A stretch of 64,000 bases of DNA from Pollenia angustigena (taxonomy: Eukaryota > Arthropoda > Insecta > Diptera > Polleniidae): contig OV884060.1 of assembly GCA_930367215.1 (NCBI GenBank), positions 204,851,253 through 204,915,252 on the forward strand. The letters are read 5' to 3'. Both the position numbers and the translations under genes were made by a program. Positions within the stretch are counted from its first letter, which is position 1, and every line of letters begins with the position of its first letter. Below are positions 33,061 to 44,900 of this stretch, one piece after another. The notes under the pieces were generated by a model. The model saw only the letters and a program-made list of their open reading frames with translations. It was not told the DNA's origin and searched no databases.

Positions 33061-34203
33061 ATGTCTGAATATCACCGTTTAACGGATCAAAAGTATTCGG
33101 AAGCTGAATATCTCTTCCAGGTGAGTAACCAATTCATTGATGCGAATAAAATTTAGAAAAGTTTTGTTAATAAAATTAGCTTAAAATTTGTGTATAACTT
33201 TTTACTAATTTTTCTCTTTTTCTTTTTGTGTTTTCCATTCTTTTGCGTATGTGTGTGCAATTGAAAAAAAATTGGCTGTTTACTTTAATGTGAAATAAAA
33301 AAAAACAAAACAATTTCTTAACGATGTAAATAAAAGACAATCGAAATGGCCAAATCAGATGAAGAATGTACTGTGGATTTATGTTCTACGCCACCAACGC
33401 AACAAGAACTAGACTTAGATCTAATGGACAATGATTTAGAGTCCAATATATACTCATGGAAGCTAGTGAAAAGCAGACGACCGCGCCGCCGTTATACTGT
33501 ATCACATGGTGGTGGTGGTGGTGGCGGTGGTAGTGGTACCGGCAGCGCAGGCGGTGAAGGGGTTTGTATGAATGGTCATAATGCTAGCGGATTGCCGCCG
33601 GCTCCACCCTCAACGCCTACTTCACTAACTCCCACTTCGTCGCTTCCCAATTCCGGTATTGATGGCGGCGGTGGGAGAGGCGTTGTTTCCGAAGAAGAAC
33701 AACAACGACTTGACATTCTTTACATTCTCGACTATGCACCCAAGTACAAAAAGAAATTGAAGGAGCAGCAGCGAACTGATGCTGAACTTGCAGAACTTTT
33801 TAATCTTGTTTCCATAACCGGCACAAATGGTATATCATCGTCATCATCGTCCTCTTCGAAAACTAAAATCCAGCCAGAGCGCGGTGTTTCCTTGACATCG
33901 CGCTCTATACGCAAACATGATGTCAAATCTCTAAGAGTTTTAAAAATTCAACAAACATTAAAGAATAGTTTAAATAAGTTAAAGCAATGCTTTCGGGAAT
34001 GTAATGAAGACAATGCTGTGTCTGCGCCCGAATACGATACCGATGATGAAGATAACCACTTGCATCGTAGTGGCCGTATAAAGCCTTCGCAGCGATTGTC
34101 GCTGACAAAACGGCAACGACGTTTAGAACGCTTTGAACAAGCCGAACGTATGGAGGACATGGTTGATACTTTCGATGAAGCTATGAATTTTAATGAAACC
34201 TAA
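33061..34203 (+). CDS. Unrecognised low-complexity protein, two exons
   Basis: Exon 1 (33061-33120) encodes MSEYHRLTDQKYSEAEYLFQ and ends at donor CAG|GTGAGT in phase 0. Exon 2 is best begun at 33337 after TAAAAG (branch-like CTTAAC upstream), which adds TIE and runs in frame through ATG 33346 to TAA at 34201-34203: 308 aa. Features: acidic N-terminus, basic RRPRRR (~67-72), Gly tract (~78-85), Pro/Ser/Thr stretch, a charged helix-like block DILYILDYAPKYKKKLKEQQ, a Ser tract (~187-194), acidic YDTDDED, and a basic, helical C-terminus. No membrane segment or signal peptide. Codon-like composition and length make it real. If the acceptor is wrong, translation could start at 33346. I do not recognise the family. 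Confidence 0.8.
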
Positions 34204-36884
34204 AAGGTTTCAATTCGATATCTTAGTACTTATTTTTCTTTGGGGACCTGGAGCGTTTTTGAAGTGGCTTGTGTAAAAAGGTAAACAAAACAAAGATAAT
34301 TTTGCAAAATACGTATTCATTTAACACCAAAAATCGCAGAAAATCGCTTGACATTATCAAATTTTTGAAAATTTCACTTTAAAAGTACACTTTGTACTTT
34401 ATAATATCGTGTGTTACAGTTAATATTTATTTTTTTTTTGCATTCATTCAAAGTAAATTGAAGATCTAGGGCCTTTTTCTTAAAATTACAAGTAAAAAAT
34501 GTACAGCTAAAATAAATTGTTGTTACAAATTTACAAGAAAATTCTCTGCCTGAAAAATCAACTTCAAATGAAATTCATTTCATTTTGAAGTGAATTCGAT
34601 TATTTACATAAATATACAGGTATGTGATAGAAATCGATTTTAAAAACGAAACGATTTGAAACTGAAAATATCGTTTTCAGTATCTTTTAAAATAGATCTT
34701 AAATATATATTTCTTTTATTTTCATTCTTTATTCTTTTTAATTTTAAGTGAACTCTTAACGAAAATTTAAGACTATAATTCAGAATTGGATTTTAAAGTC
34801 CCTCGAAATTCATCACACCTTTTAAAAACGTTCGTTTTGAAATTGATCACATGCCTGATCATTTTAGAAATAATAAGCTAAATTTTATTCTTTTAAAAAA
34901 TCTAAAGTGAATAAACTTTAACGGTTTTCAAAATAATCTGAAATGTCTCTTTGTTTTGTAAATCATTTTCAAGTTAATTTTAAATCAGACAAATTGTAAA
35001 TTCTATTGTAATTTAAAGTTATTCTTTTTAAAGACTGTAATTCATTTCAAAAGAAAATATTTTCGAAAACGTTTTTTTTTAAAGCGAAAATAATGATGAA
35101 ACATTTTTAAAATATAAAAATATTTAAAAAATGGATTATTTGAAGGAAAAATGGAAATTTTTAAGATTCAAATTTGATTTTCAAAAAACGGTTTAAAAAC
35201 GAAGCTTTTCGTTGGGTTGTGCTCTCAAACTGAAAAAGAAAATTTGAATAATAATAACGATTAAATTCGAAACTTAATTACAATTAGATTTGTAAATATA
35301 CAAATTCGTTTCGAATTTCCTGCCTACGAATGCCTCAAAAAAAAAATTTGTTTACAAAAAACCTTTTCACCGGCGCCCTTTAAACTCCTCAAATTTCCAG
35401 AAAAATAAACTAAGATATAAGAAAAATATATTATTTAAATATATAACTATATAAAATATAAAAAATAATGCCCTAAGCGTTAAAACTTTTAAAAAATGGG
35501 TCTCAATGTGATGAAGAATGAATTTCTGTTAATTTTAAATTATTATTTTTTTTTGATTTTTTTTTTCAGTTTTATTATTATAATATTTAGTAACTTCATT
35601 ATAAATTAAGTTTTACTTTTGGTTTTTTTTTTATAATTATTATTTTTAACTAGAAATGTGTATTAAAAAAATCAATCGCCAAGCCAAGAAAATGAAATTG
35701 TTATTAAAAACAAAAAAATAATAAACTCGGACATAATTTAATTTACTTATAAAAAATTTAAAAAAAAAACAAGCAGTGTGAAAAGTACCTATTTACCTTG
35801 ATGCCTCCTCCATAGAATCCTAAACATCAACAACTTTTAGTTAAACACTATAAAAAAACTTTAATTTTATCCTAAAATTAAAAAGTGTTTTTTTTTTCTT
35901 ATATAAGTGTATAAGAGTTGTTGCGTCTTAGTACTTGTTTTACTTGAGTTTTTTTTTTGCTTTCGAACTAGTTTCTACTTTATTGTTTTGTTTTTTCTTT
36001 TTTTTTTATTTGTTTTTGATTTGAAAGCGACCATCTTAAATGAATTTTGTGAAAAACAATTTTTTATATCTTAAAAGAAACACACAAAAAGTAAACAAAA
36101 TAATAAACTTGTACTCTAATATAGTATTCCATTATATTAACAATATTTTTGAATTTTTTTTAGTTTATAAACAAATTGATAGAACGTTTTACGTTCGAAA
36201 AAATTCTTTTTTAAAAAAAAAGTTCCAACTCTTTAAATGTATTGTAAAAATTAAATAAAAATAATAAAAAAAACTTATCTCTAAAAATTAAGAAAAACTA
36301 TGTTAACATTTATTTGAATCATCTACTACATACTGCATTATCAAGGTATTGTTGCTGATTTGACGAAGGACCTTGGCCGAGGTGCCCCATTAAGTTATAG
36401 CAAATTGTTTTCTGCTCGTTATTAGGGCATTTGATAGGTGTGATTAATTTTCTATAACTTTCCAAAAATTATTCTACATTGCAGTAATCTACTCTTAACT
36501 AATAAACTAAAATGTATCTTAAAATTGTGTGTTAAATGACGTGTTTCTGGCATACAATGTATGTATGCACAGTGACTCACAGTGAAATTGGTCCACCCGT
36601 ATAATAAAAGCTTTGAAATGTAAAAAAAGTCTAAAAAAACTCAACAAGACTGCAAGACAAAGTCTATATTAGTTAGTTAGTTGACATTAAGCAAACTAAG
36701 AAAATTTATGTATGTCACAATAAAAATGGTCCGCTTGAAATAAAAAACTAGTGTTGATATAAAAAAAATGTATCGTACAATTTTAACTTTATATTTATTT
36801 AATAAACTGCGTTTTAAAGAAAATCTAAAAAATTTATGTATCTGAGAAAACAAAAGCTTACAGCTTATTTCGTTCAGTGTCATT
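34204..36884. other. Very AT-rich 3' flank
   Basis: Probably a long 3' UTR followed by intergenic DNA, with many AATAAA hexamers (e.g. near 36252). A short imperfect palindrome (CAAATGAAATTCATTTCATTTTG) lies near 34565. CACAGTGACTCACAGTGAAA near 36568 resembles a Tc1-type end but its partner was not found. No coding region seen. Confidence 0.4.
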
Positions 36885-37124
36885 TGAGCCGTTTATTTTG
36901 AAAGTGGCATAAGTCATTTCGGTTTTTAAGTCGAGATATTTAAGGGTTTGCGTTTTAACACGTTTAAAAATATGGATGCTAACTTTCGAGAAGATTCACT
37001 TGTATTTGATACATCATGATAATGATATTTTTCTCAGTATTATTATTTTTTATTATTATTATTTATTATTAACTCGATTTTTTTTGAAAAAGTGACTAAT
37101 GCCACTTTCAAAATAAACGGCTCA
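36885..37124. mobile_element. 240-bp MITE, ~29-bp TIR
   Basis: TGAGCCGTTTATTTTGAAAG (then TGGCATAAGTCA) is inverted at the right end (TGACTAATGCCACTTTCAAAATAAACGGCTCA). No ORF. Confidence 0.85.
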
Positions 37125-37376
37125 TTTATAAGTGTTTCTGTGTTAATTACAGGCCTAAGATTTCCTATTCCTTTCATATAATCGTGGTAAAGTTGCTGTA
37201 ACCACAAACCATATGCACAAATGTAGGTACATGCAAACAAAATAAATGAGTTATAATGATGCCAACTTGACTTGTTTGCGATTTTTGTTTTTATAAACAG
37301 CTTAAATTGAATATTTTTGTGAAAAAGTGGACACCATACTTATTTTTTTATCTGTGTAGCTAACTTTGATGTTTTA

Positions 37377-38401
37377 TATCGTCAGCTCAGAATTGGTTTG
37401 GCGCATATGCCAAAAAGTCGGAGTGGAGAAAAACGACAAAGAAGATTTCTCAAAATGTACCCGATAGAATTTTTTTATATTTTTACCACTGCTTCCTGTA
37501 TATGTTTTGAAGAAAAATGTAGGTTTTTGCTCACTTTCATGAATAAAGTTGGAATTTAATAGTATTTTTTTCAAAATGAAAAATATTGTTTTGTGCCGCA
37601 TACGCCACTTTTCTAAAAAAAAATAAAAAAAAGTGGCTTTTTGTGCTGCATACGTATACTTATTGCGTGAGTGACTGACTCATTCATCATCGTACAGCCT
37701 AAAAGCCTGAAGCTAAAGACTTGAAATTTGGACCGATCCACTAAGACGGGATTCTTAAAAATTCGAATGTTTAGGGGCTAAAAAGGGTAAATTCGGAAAC
37801 CTTTTATTTCCAAAACTAAAAGAGATACAAAAAAACGGTAAAACATATCGTTGTTCTTTTGAAAAATAAGTGGACAGGTGTGTGTAACTTTTTTGAATTT
37901 CGGCTCTTTTAGGGTGAAAACGGGTAAAACCTGAATTTTGGTACGTTTTTGTCAGCCCATCTATCTTTTGATCCAATAAACCTAGAAATAAAGTTTATAC
38001 CACATTCGAAACTTATCAAAAAAAATGCGAACACGAGTTTGGTACTTTTTCGAAATTCGAACGTTTAAGAGGTGAAAATCGTAACTAGTTTTGGTACTTT
38101 TTTACAAAACATTTTGTATTTTGCAATTTTTGATACTATAATGAAGGGAAATTTAATACCTTTCTGCAGCTTTTTGGTTCTACAACCTGTATTTTTTAAT
38201 TATCGTTAATATTTGACCTCAAAACATAAAATTCAACATGCAATCTCCTGAATTAATGCTTTATATCTCAGAAACCACAAAAAATTTCGCGAAACAGATT
38301 TTGGATTCAAAAAGGGGCTATTCAAAATATATATACCCCATACCTAACTCTATTTTTTTTAAAATGATCGGTAGGTCAAACCAATTCTGAGCTGACGATA
38401 T
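37377..38401. mobile_element. ~1-kb Tc1/mariner-like non-autonomous element
   Basis: TATCGTCAGCTCAGAATTGG (then TTTG) at the left is exactly inverted at the right (CAAACCAATTCTGAGCTGACGATA), with TA at both borders. The interior repeats GCATACGCC/GCATACGTATAC motifs and is homologous to the pieces flanking 44486-45125. No intact ORF. Confidence 0.8.
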
Positions 38402-38837
38402 GAAAATATTTTAATAAAAATGCACAAAAATATGATAAATATGCAGGTACACAAAAGGCACGTAAGCAAGGATTTGAAGAATAATTACAGTAAATACGAA
38501 TTTTGGGCAGTTAAGTCAAAATGCAGCTAACTTTGATTTTTTGTATGAAAATAATTTTAAAATGCCAAAAACGTTGTGCATTTATCTCAATTGTGCAAGT
38601 ATAGAAAGTGCACTTAAAAAAGGAATTTGAATGGTATTTTAAGCAATAATGACAAAAAATATTAAGTCAAAAGTGCACTTAAACAAAAGGCAGTTAAGTC
38701 AAAACTACGTATGTATATGTACATACCTACATTAAAGATTACAGTTACTTTTTATTTTATTTAGTTCTCTTCTGCTATTAATTTACTTAAAATTTTACTT
38801 TTACTGCATAAAAAAAGAGAAACTCGTTTTTTTTTTG

Positions 38838-39210
38838 TAAGATGGGTAAACGGACAAGTTTAGAAAGACGAGAATTGGTCCTAATGTTAAAAAAAAAAGC
38901 AAAAGCCAGCGTAAAATAGCTGAAGTGGTAGCACTGAGTGCCAGTACAGTTCAATATATTACACAGAGATATGAACGCGAGAATCGAGTGGCGGGCAAGG
39001 GCAGGAATGCTCCAAATAAAATTTTTACAGATGCTGACAAAAGGAAAATATGTAGTCCGAAAAATTAAGACAAATCTAAAAATATAGGCTCCAAAGTGGA
39101 TGGTGAAGATTGAAACGGAAATGGGTAAAGTATGCAGTGCCGAAACAGTGCACCGCACAGTGGCCGAAAATCGTTTAAATTCCGCCAAAAATCTGTTACT
39201 TTTCAACCGA
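38838..39210 (+). pseudogene. Tc1-like transposase N-terminal remnant
   Basis: Starts ATGGGTAAACGGACAAG (MGKRTSLERRELVLM). An extra base in an A-run shifts frame to KIAEVVALSASTVQYITQRY, a paired-type helix-turn-helix, then NRVAGKGRNAPNKIFTDADK (GRPR-like linker). Further on VCSAETVHRTVAENRLNSAK matches the second helix-turn-helix. In-frame stops and frame changes and the absence of the DDE domain mark it as dead. Confidence 0.75.
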
Positions 39211-39419
39211 GAGAGATAATTTTGCAATTTCGCTGGAAAGAAGACTTCTTGAACTTTTCTACAGTTTTAATTTTATTAACTATATTGTTTCTGCCGTCAT
39301 TGGTCGCACAAGGAAAAACATGCAATTGCATATTTATGGTTTCCCTGATCATCACCAACTCTCCTAAAAACGGATTTGAGTTAAAATAATATTAAACGTT
39401 TGCTAATTATATTCAAACC

Positions 39420-39570
39420 TGCTGACCAATAACAATAATTTTAACCAAGTTTATTTCTAAATACAAACAAAAAATTTTTGGCAAAAAAATAGAAAGAAAT
39501 TTTCTGGATGGCGACGTCCTAATGACCTTGCGGTTTGAAACATGCTTTCCGTATGAAATTGCCCTTACGA
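39420..39570 (+). repeat. Direct repeat paired with 40250-40400
   Basis: Both contain AAAAAA(G/T)TTTTTGGCAAAAAAA, CCTAATGAC-T-GCGGT-TGAAA and ATGCTTTCCG. They flank a HINE, about 850 bp apart; origin unclear. Confidence 0.55.
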
Positions 39571-39639
39571 CCTATTCGTACATATTTAAAAAATTAAATT
39601 TTATTTTGGCCATTACATTTTCGTATCTGAACTGATTTT

Positions 39640-40175
39640 CCGAAATTTTAAGAAAATATTTTCTACTAAAAACTTCCGATCTTTTGATATATAAGGTGTA
39701 ACCATAGGTCACATGACAGTCCAAAAATTCAGGTTTTTATACAAGTTTTGATATTTTTTGTACGGGAAGTACCACGCCAAATTCTCAAATCCCGCCCACA
39801 TTTTGTGGGATGGTGTGTATTGATAACCTTAATCTTTGTACCTAATTTGGAAACTTTGGCTCTTGCCTTTCTCCAGATATACAGAAAAAGTAATAAAAGT
39901 AAAACGACAACATTTTTGGATCTGATATAGCAAAATTATAATAAGAATAACTGACAGAAAGATGCACAAAAAAAAAACCCCATCACTTCCGGAGGCTTCG
40001 GAAAACCCATTTCAACAGACAAACGGACGGAAAGACGGACAACCGGATTTGAACTTCCCTTCCCATAAGGATCCAGAATATATAAACTTTATTGGGTCTA
40101 AGATCAATATTGTAGAAATTACAAACGGAATGACAAAGTTATATACCCTTTTACCTTCGGTGAAGGGTATAAAAA
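39640..40175 (+). mobile_element. HINE, 5'-truncated
   Basis: Matches the 3' half of 48563-50127: CATAGGTCACATGACAG, GTACCACGCC, CCCGCCCACATTTTGTGGGATGG, CAACAGACAAACGGACGG, and the terminal CCTTCGGTGAAGGGTATAAAAA. Confidence 0.75.
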
Positions 40176-40671
40176 TATGGGTGAGTCGTTACGTTATGTT
40201 TGAAATTATTTGATAATACTCATACAAAAATTGGAGTGTGAAAATTTAAGGTTATAGGTACCTTATGATGACAAATGACCAAAAAAAAAATGCGAACAAA
40301 AAGTTTTTGGCAAAAAAAAATTTTTTGAACAGGTACCCCCTAATGACATAGCGGTATGAAATATGCTTTCCGAATGATATAAAGAGCATCTTAGTTTATG
40401 AATCTGCTGCAAATGAAAATTAAAGTGTCTTAAAATACTCTGCTAAAGCAGATGCCCCACAAACAAGTGTCCAAGTACATTTTTGAAAAATGACTACTAC
40501 TGTAAAAGATCATCGGAAAATTTGCATTGGCTTTGTAAAAGAATGTTTGCTGTTATGAAGCACAGCAGTGTTGGATTTACAGATCCATGCTTTACGTTTC
40601 TGGGGAGTTCAAACACAAGCATAGTGACACGTGTTTTTTAATAAATTAGACCATAAATTACAATTTTTTTC

Positions 40672-40842
40672 AAGGGTATTCACGTCACAAGTTGCACCCT
40701 TGCAAAAAAGCAAAAGTGCAAAAACATAACAACAACCACAAAGAAAATTATTTACGCACAACTAATTGTCTGTGTGCTTGTTGTTATATTTTTGCACTTT
40801 TGCTTTTTTGTAAGGGTGCCACTTGTGACGTGAATACCCTTT
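40672..40842. mobile_element. 171-bp palindromic MITE
   Basis: AAGGGTATTCACGTCACAAG, then TTGCACCCTTGCAAAAAAGC, pairs with its inverse at 40780-40842 over ~64 bp with few mismatches. Loop about 40 bp. Confidence 0.9.
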
Positions 40843-40849
40843 TTTTAAG

Positions 40850-41085
40850 ATTTAACAATAATGAGTACTGTGGTTATTTTGTTGAACTGTTTATGGTTTT
40901 AAATCCAAATTTTGATATTTTTTAATAAGGCTTAAGTTCATCAAATTAAATTTTCATTAAATTATTTTTTATGAAGAAAGGAATTTTACAACATGAAATT
41001 AATTAAAATTTATTGATAATTTTTCATTCTTGACTGACGCGGGACTCGAACCCAGGCTTTCACGGACAGGTTACCCTTAACAATT
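40850..41085 (-). repeat. tRNA-derived SINE-like repeat, copy 1
   Basis: Minus strand carries GGGTTCGAGTCCCGCGTCAG, a good pol III B box (GGTTCGANTCC). Downstream tail TGAAAAATTATCAATAAA and TTTCATGTTGTAAAATTCC are shared with 59829-59992. A clear A box is not obvious. Confidence 0.5.
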
Positions 41086-41192
41086 TTCAAATCAACTCAT
41101 TTTATTTTTATTTAAATTCGATTTCCAAATCATGGCAGTTTTTTCGAAATCATAATCGAAAAAGGGGCGCTTTCATTAAAGTATATTGCCTG

Positions 41193-41305
41193 TATGTATT
41201 CACAAAAAATTTTTAAATTTAATAAAGGTTTAAAGAACAAATTTACTATGAAAATTATCCCTAATAAACGTTTCTTAAATTTAACAAACGCTTATGAATA
41301 CGGCG
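41193..41305. mobile_element. ~113-bp palindromic MITE
   Basis: TGTATTCACAAAAAATTTTT at the left and AACAAACGCTTATGAATACGG at the right, inner AACAAATTTACTATGAAAAT. A partial relative is at ~15405. Confidence 0.6.
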
Positions 41306-41964
41306 GTATGTCTTATTTCCTGGAGGCCTATATGTTCTTGTATTTAAACTAAGTTATCGAAAGCAGAACAATTATTTTTAGTTTCTTTGAAAATTTTTGA
41401 TTTTATTAACTTTTGCAAATAAAATAAGAGTTTGTGTTTGCCAATTTGATATAACCAAAGAGCTTCAATTAATATTTTATAATTTCATCAACCAACCTCA
41501 ATCTAGAATTGTTCATAAACCGCTTCACAATACAACTTGAGACAATTCAACATATTGCACTTACAGTAACATTAATATTTATAATATTAATATTAATTTA
41601 AATATTAATACACATAATTTTTTTTCATTTCTATATACTTGTATATATGTAGATAACACAATTTTATATATTTATATAAAAAAAAACTAACTAAAAGAAA
41701 TTTTTTAAAACCTTGCATAAGTTTTTTCTACAATTAACAAACGTTACAAACAAATTTAAGGTCAATTATTAATAATACAATTTGAGTTTAGTTAATTACA
41801 CTATAAAAAAAATAGTAAAAGAAGCAACAACAATTTTGAGACTAGACCTATTCACTACATTAAAAATATAAAGGAAAAGCACAAATTAAAAAACAAATAT
41901 TTTATTATCTTTAAAATTATATTGTGGCCACAATAATCTCGGCGAAATTTCTATTGGTTACACT
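41306..41964. other. 3' flank of SPATA20-like gene
   Basis: AT-rich. The complement of AATAAA at 41901-41906, about 60 nt past the stop, is the likely poly(A) signal. Nothing else seen. Confidence 0.5.
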
Positions 41965-44900
41965 TTAGATGCTGCCCCTAAAGAAATTTTCGTTTAAATT
42001 CTCCTCTAGTTTAACAGGATCGGTAACAGGCATGCGACAAACTTTATCATGGCATATATAGACAGTTGGTTGGCCATTAATCATTTTAAATTTCTCTTGT
42101 ATGCGTTGATTGTAGGCTTGAGTGGGTTCTAGGGGATTAACATGGACTATAATCATGCCAGGTATAAAATATCTACGACAAATTTCTACGAATTTTTTAG
42201 TTCTTTCAGAATCTGGGCCTACGACAGCTACTAAATCCAGTCCATTTTCATGTAACATTAAAGTCGATAACATTTCGGGTAAAGCGTAACCAAATGGTTG
42301 TTGATCAGAGAAGAACTCAAAAAGTTTTAAAGCTCTTTGGGAGAAGCTGTCGTCATCAAAGTAATGGGAGAGTAAAATAAGATTACGAGCTGCAACACTG
42401 TTGCCACAAGGTTCTGCACCATCGTGATCTGGGGAAAAAAAGTATACAAAATTAGTCTGATAGATCTTAAAGAGTAGGCTACAGACAAGACTATTTACAA
42501 GACTAGATACTAAACTATAGCCTAGTTTATAAACGGATCTAGACTATGTAGTCCATAATGAAAATATTTTTAATAACTTACCATCCTTTAAACGCACCAC
42601 TACATTGGGAGAGTTTGCCTTTGAATAAAAATATGCACCATGATTTGAGTCCCAGAATAAATTATCTTGGATTTCCTGTAGTTCCTTGGCCCATTGTATA
42701 GCAAAGGGATCTAAAGAGGCCTTGTAATAATCCAATAAGCCTTTAATCAAAAAAGCATAATCATCCAAGAAACCGTCAATTCGTTCGGCCCTAAAAAATG
42801 CCAAAATATAATTGTAATTTTTTTTAATTAAATAAGAAAACATCATCAGCTTACTCCAAATTCTCCTGCAAAGTACTATCATTTGTGGCCACTCCATAAC
42901 AAGATCTCTTCAAAAGTTTCTTCTCCTTATCGTACAAATGCTCATGCATAAATTTAACTAATTTATCTGAGACAGCCATATAGTCGGGCCTCTTATCACC
43001 ACCACAATTGGCCAGCTTGCAAAGACCACTCAATACTAAGCCATTCCAAGAGCAAATGATTTTCGTATCCAAGTGAGGTCGAGGACGCTGTTTTCTTATG
43101 TCGTACAAAATACCATTAGTAATTTGGATTATTTTCTTTAATTGAGTTTCTTCTAAAGAGAACTTTCTACAAGTTTCTTCAACTGATTCTCTTACAATTA
43201 AAATATTTTTAGCATTTAAATGGCCATGAGGATCACTGGATGGATCAACATTACCCAACGGCTTGACATCATAATGATGGCAATATATTTCGAAAATTGT
43301 TTTTACATCCATATTTACTTCATTATACTTATCAACATTATCTTCTATAGCTTTTTTGATTTCCTTAAAAGTCCATGCATAAAAAGCACCCTCAACTTTT
43401 TTAGTATCTTCAGCTTTAGGCAAAGAGTCTGCATCCTCCCCGGCATAGAATCCTCCTAAGGGATGTTGTAAATCAGTAGTTATATAGCGAAATATACCAT
43501 CAGCATATTCACGAAACTGTTCATCTCCTGTCAACTTAAAGGCATTTGCATAGGCGGCCATTAATTGACCCTGATCATATAGCATTTTCTCAAAATGTGG
43601 AACATGCCATTTACGATCAACGGAATAACGTGCAAAACCCCCAAATACATGATCATGTATGCCACCACGTCCAATATGATGTAAACTTTCAACTACCATA
43701 TCTAAAACGTCCGCCTTCTTTGTAACAATGTAGGCATGAAATAGGAAATTAAGTCTTGATACTTCGGGAAATTTAGGATGACTGCCAAATCCTCCATATT
43801 CAGCATCATAACGTTGTACAAATATTTTTAAAGCTTCCTGTAGCTTTGCATCAGCACTTCCAAGTCCAAACACTGATTCAGTAGCTTTTTCACTAAGAGA
43901 TTTTTGTATTGCGTTGATAACTTCTAGGCCAGTCGATTTCAATTGTTCCTCATTGGCTATCCATTTTGAGGCAATAGCTTTAAGAACGGTTTTAAAGGAG
44001 GGCATACCCCAGCTGAGGAAATTGATAAAAGTGAATTATGATTACATGGTTTTAAAAATATTTTTAATTTTCAATAAATTAATTTTAATTTTGCTCTTGA
44101 AATTCGTTTTAGTTTTCTTGGAAAATGAAACAATTTTAATAATTATCCCTAGAACCCTGATTTTTTTTGTTACACGTTCGTTTGCAATAGAATCGGGTAA
44201 AGTGAACAAATCAAAAAAATCGGAGTTTTATTCAAGGGGGGTTAAAGTTTTCCCCTTCTGGTCCATTCTTGCAGCATATCGGTATATGTATAATATGTGT
44301 ACTTTACATCTAAAGAACGAGGTATCTTCAGCAACTTTGTAGAAGATATTACGGCAAATATTTTTGTAAAACCTCTAACTCGCCTTGATAACGCTCATCA
44401 AAAAGTCGTGGTGGAGAAAAACGACAATGAAAGTTTACATGAAGTTTTCAGATAGAAATTTTTTGTATTTCACCACTGATTCCGGCATATCGTCGGTTTA
44501 ATATGCAAACCTGCTAAATATACTTTTTTAATAAATTAAGATCTTGATGCCGTGTGGTAGAGAAAGATACGCTTTGTCGACCAGCTGCGTATTCTGTAAC
44601 TTGCTTAGCTAAAGCTTACGACCTGTTTTTATAAAACGTACACAAGTGAGTGAGTGAGAATTTATATTGAAAACAACAATACAAAACGAAAATTTGTTTT
44701 TGTTTTCAATATAATTTCTCACTCACTCACTTGCATACGTTTTCTAAAAACAGGCAGTTAATCTCGATCGCTAAAATGCCTTAGAGAATGCAAAAATTAA
44801 AATTTTTAGCGATGACATTAAAAGCCAAAATTGCTGCGAATTAAATTTTTATGGCATTGTTAAATCTAGCGATGCACGTTACAGTATTGTATTCGTAGCC

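Noticed and set aside
36040..36258. 72-aa ORF
   Set aside because: Extremely AT-rich, low-complexity translation, no coding signature.
41035..41070. Intact tRNA gene
   Set aside because: Only a B-box-like stretch; no acceptor or anticodon stem can be built and a degraded second copy exists.
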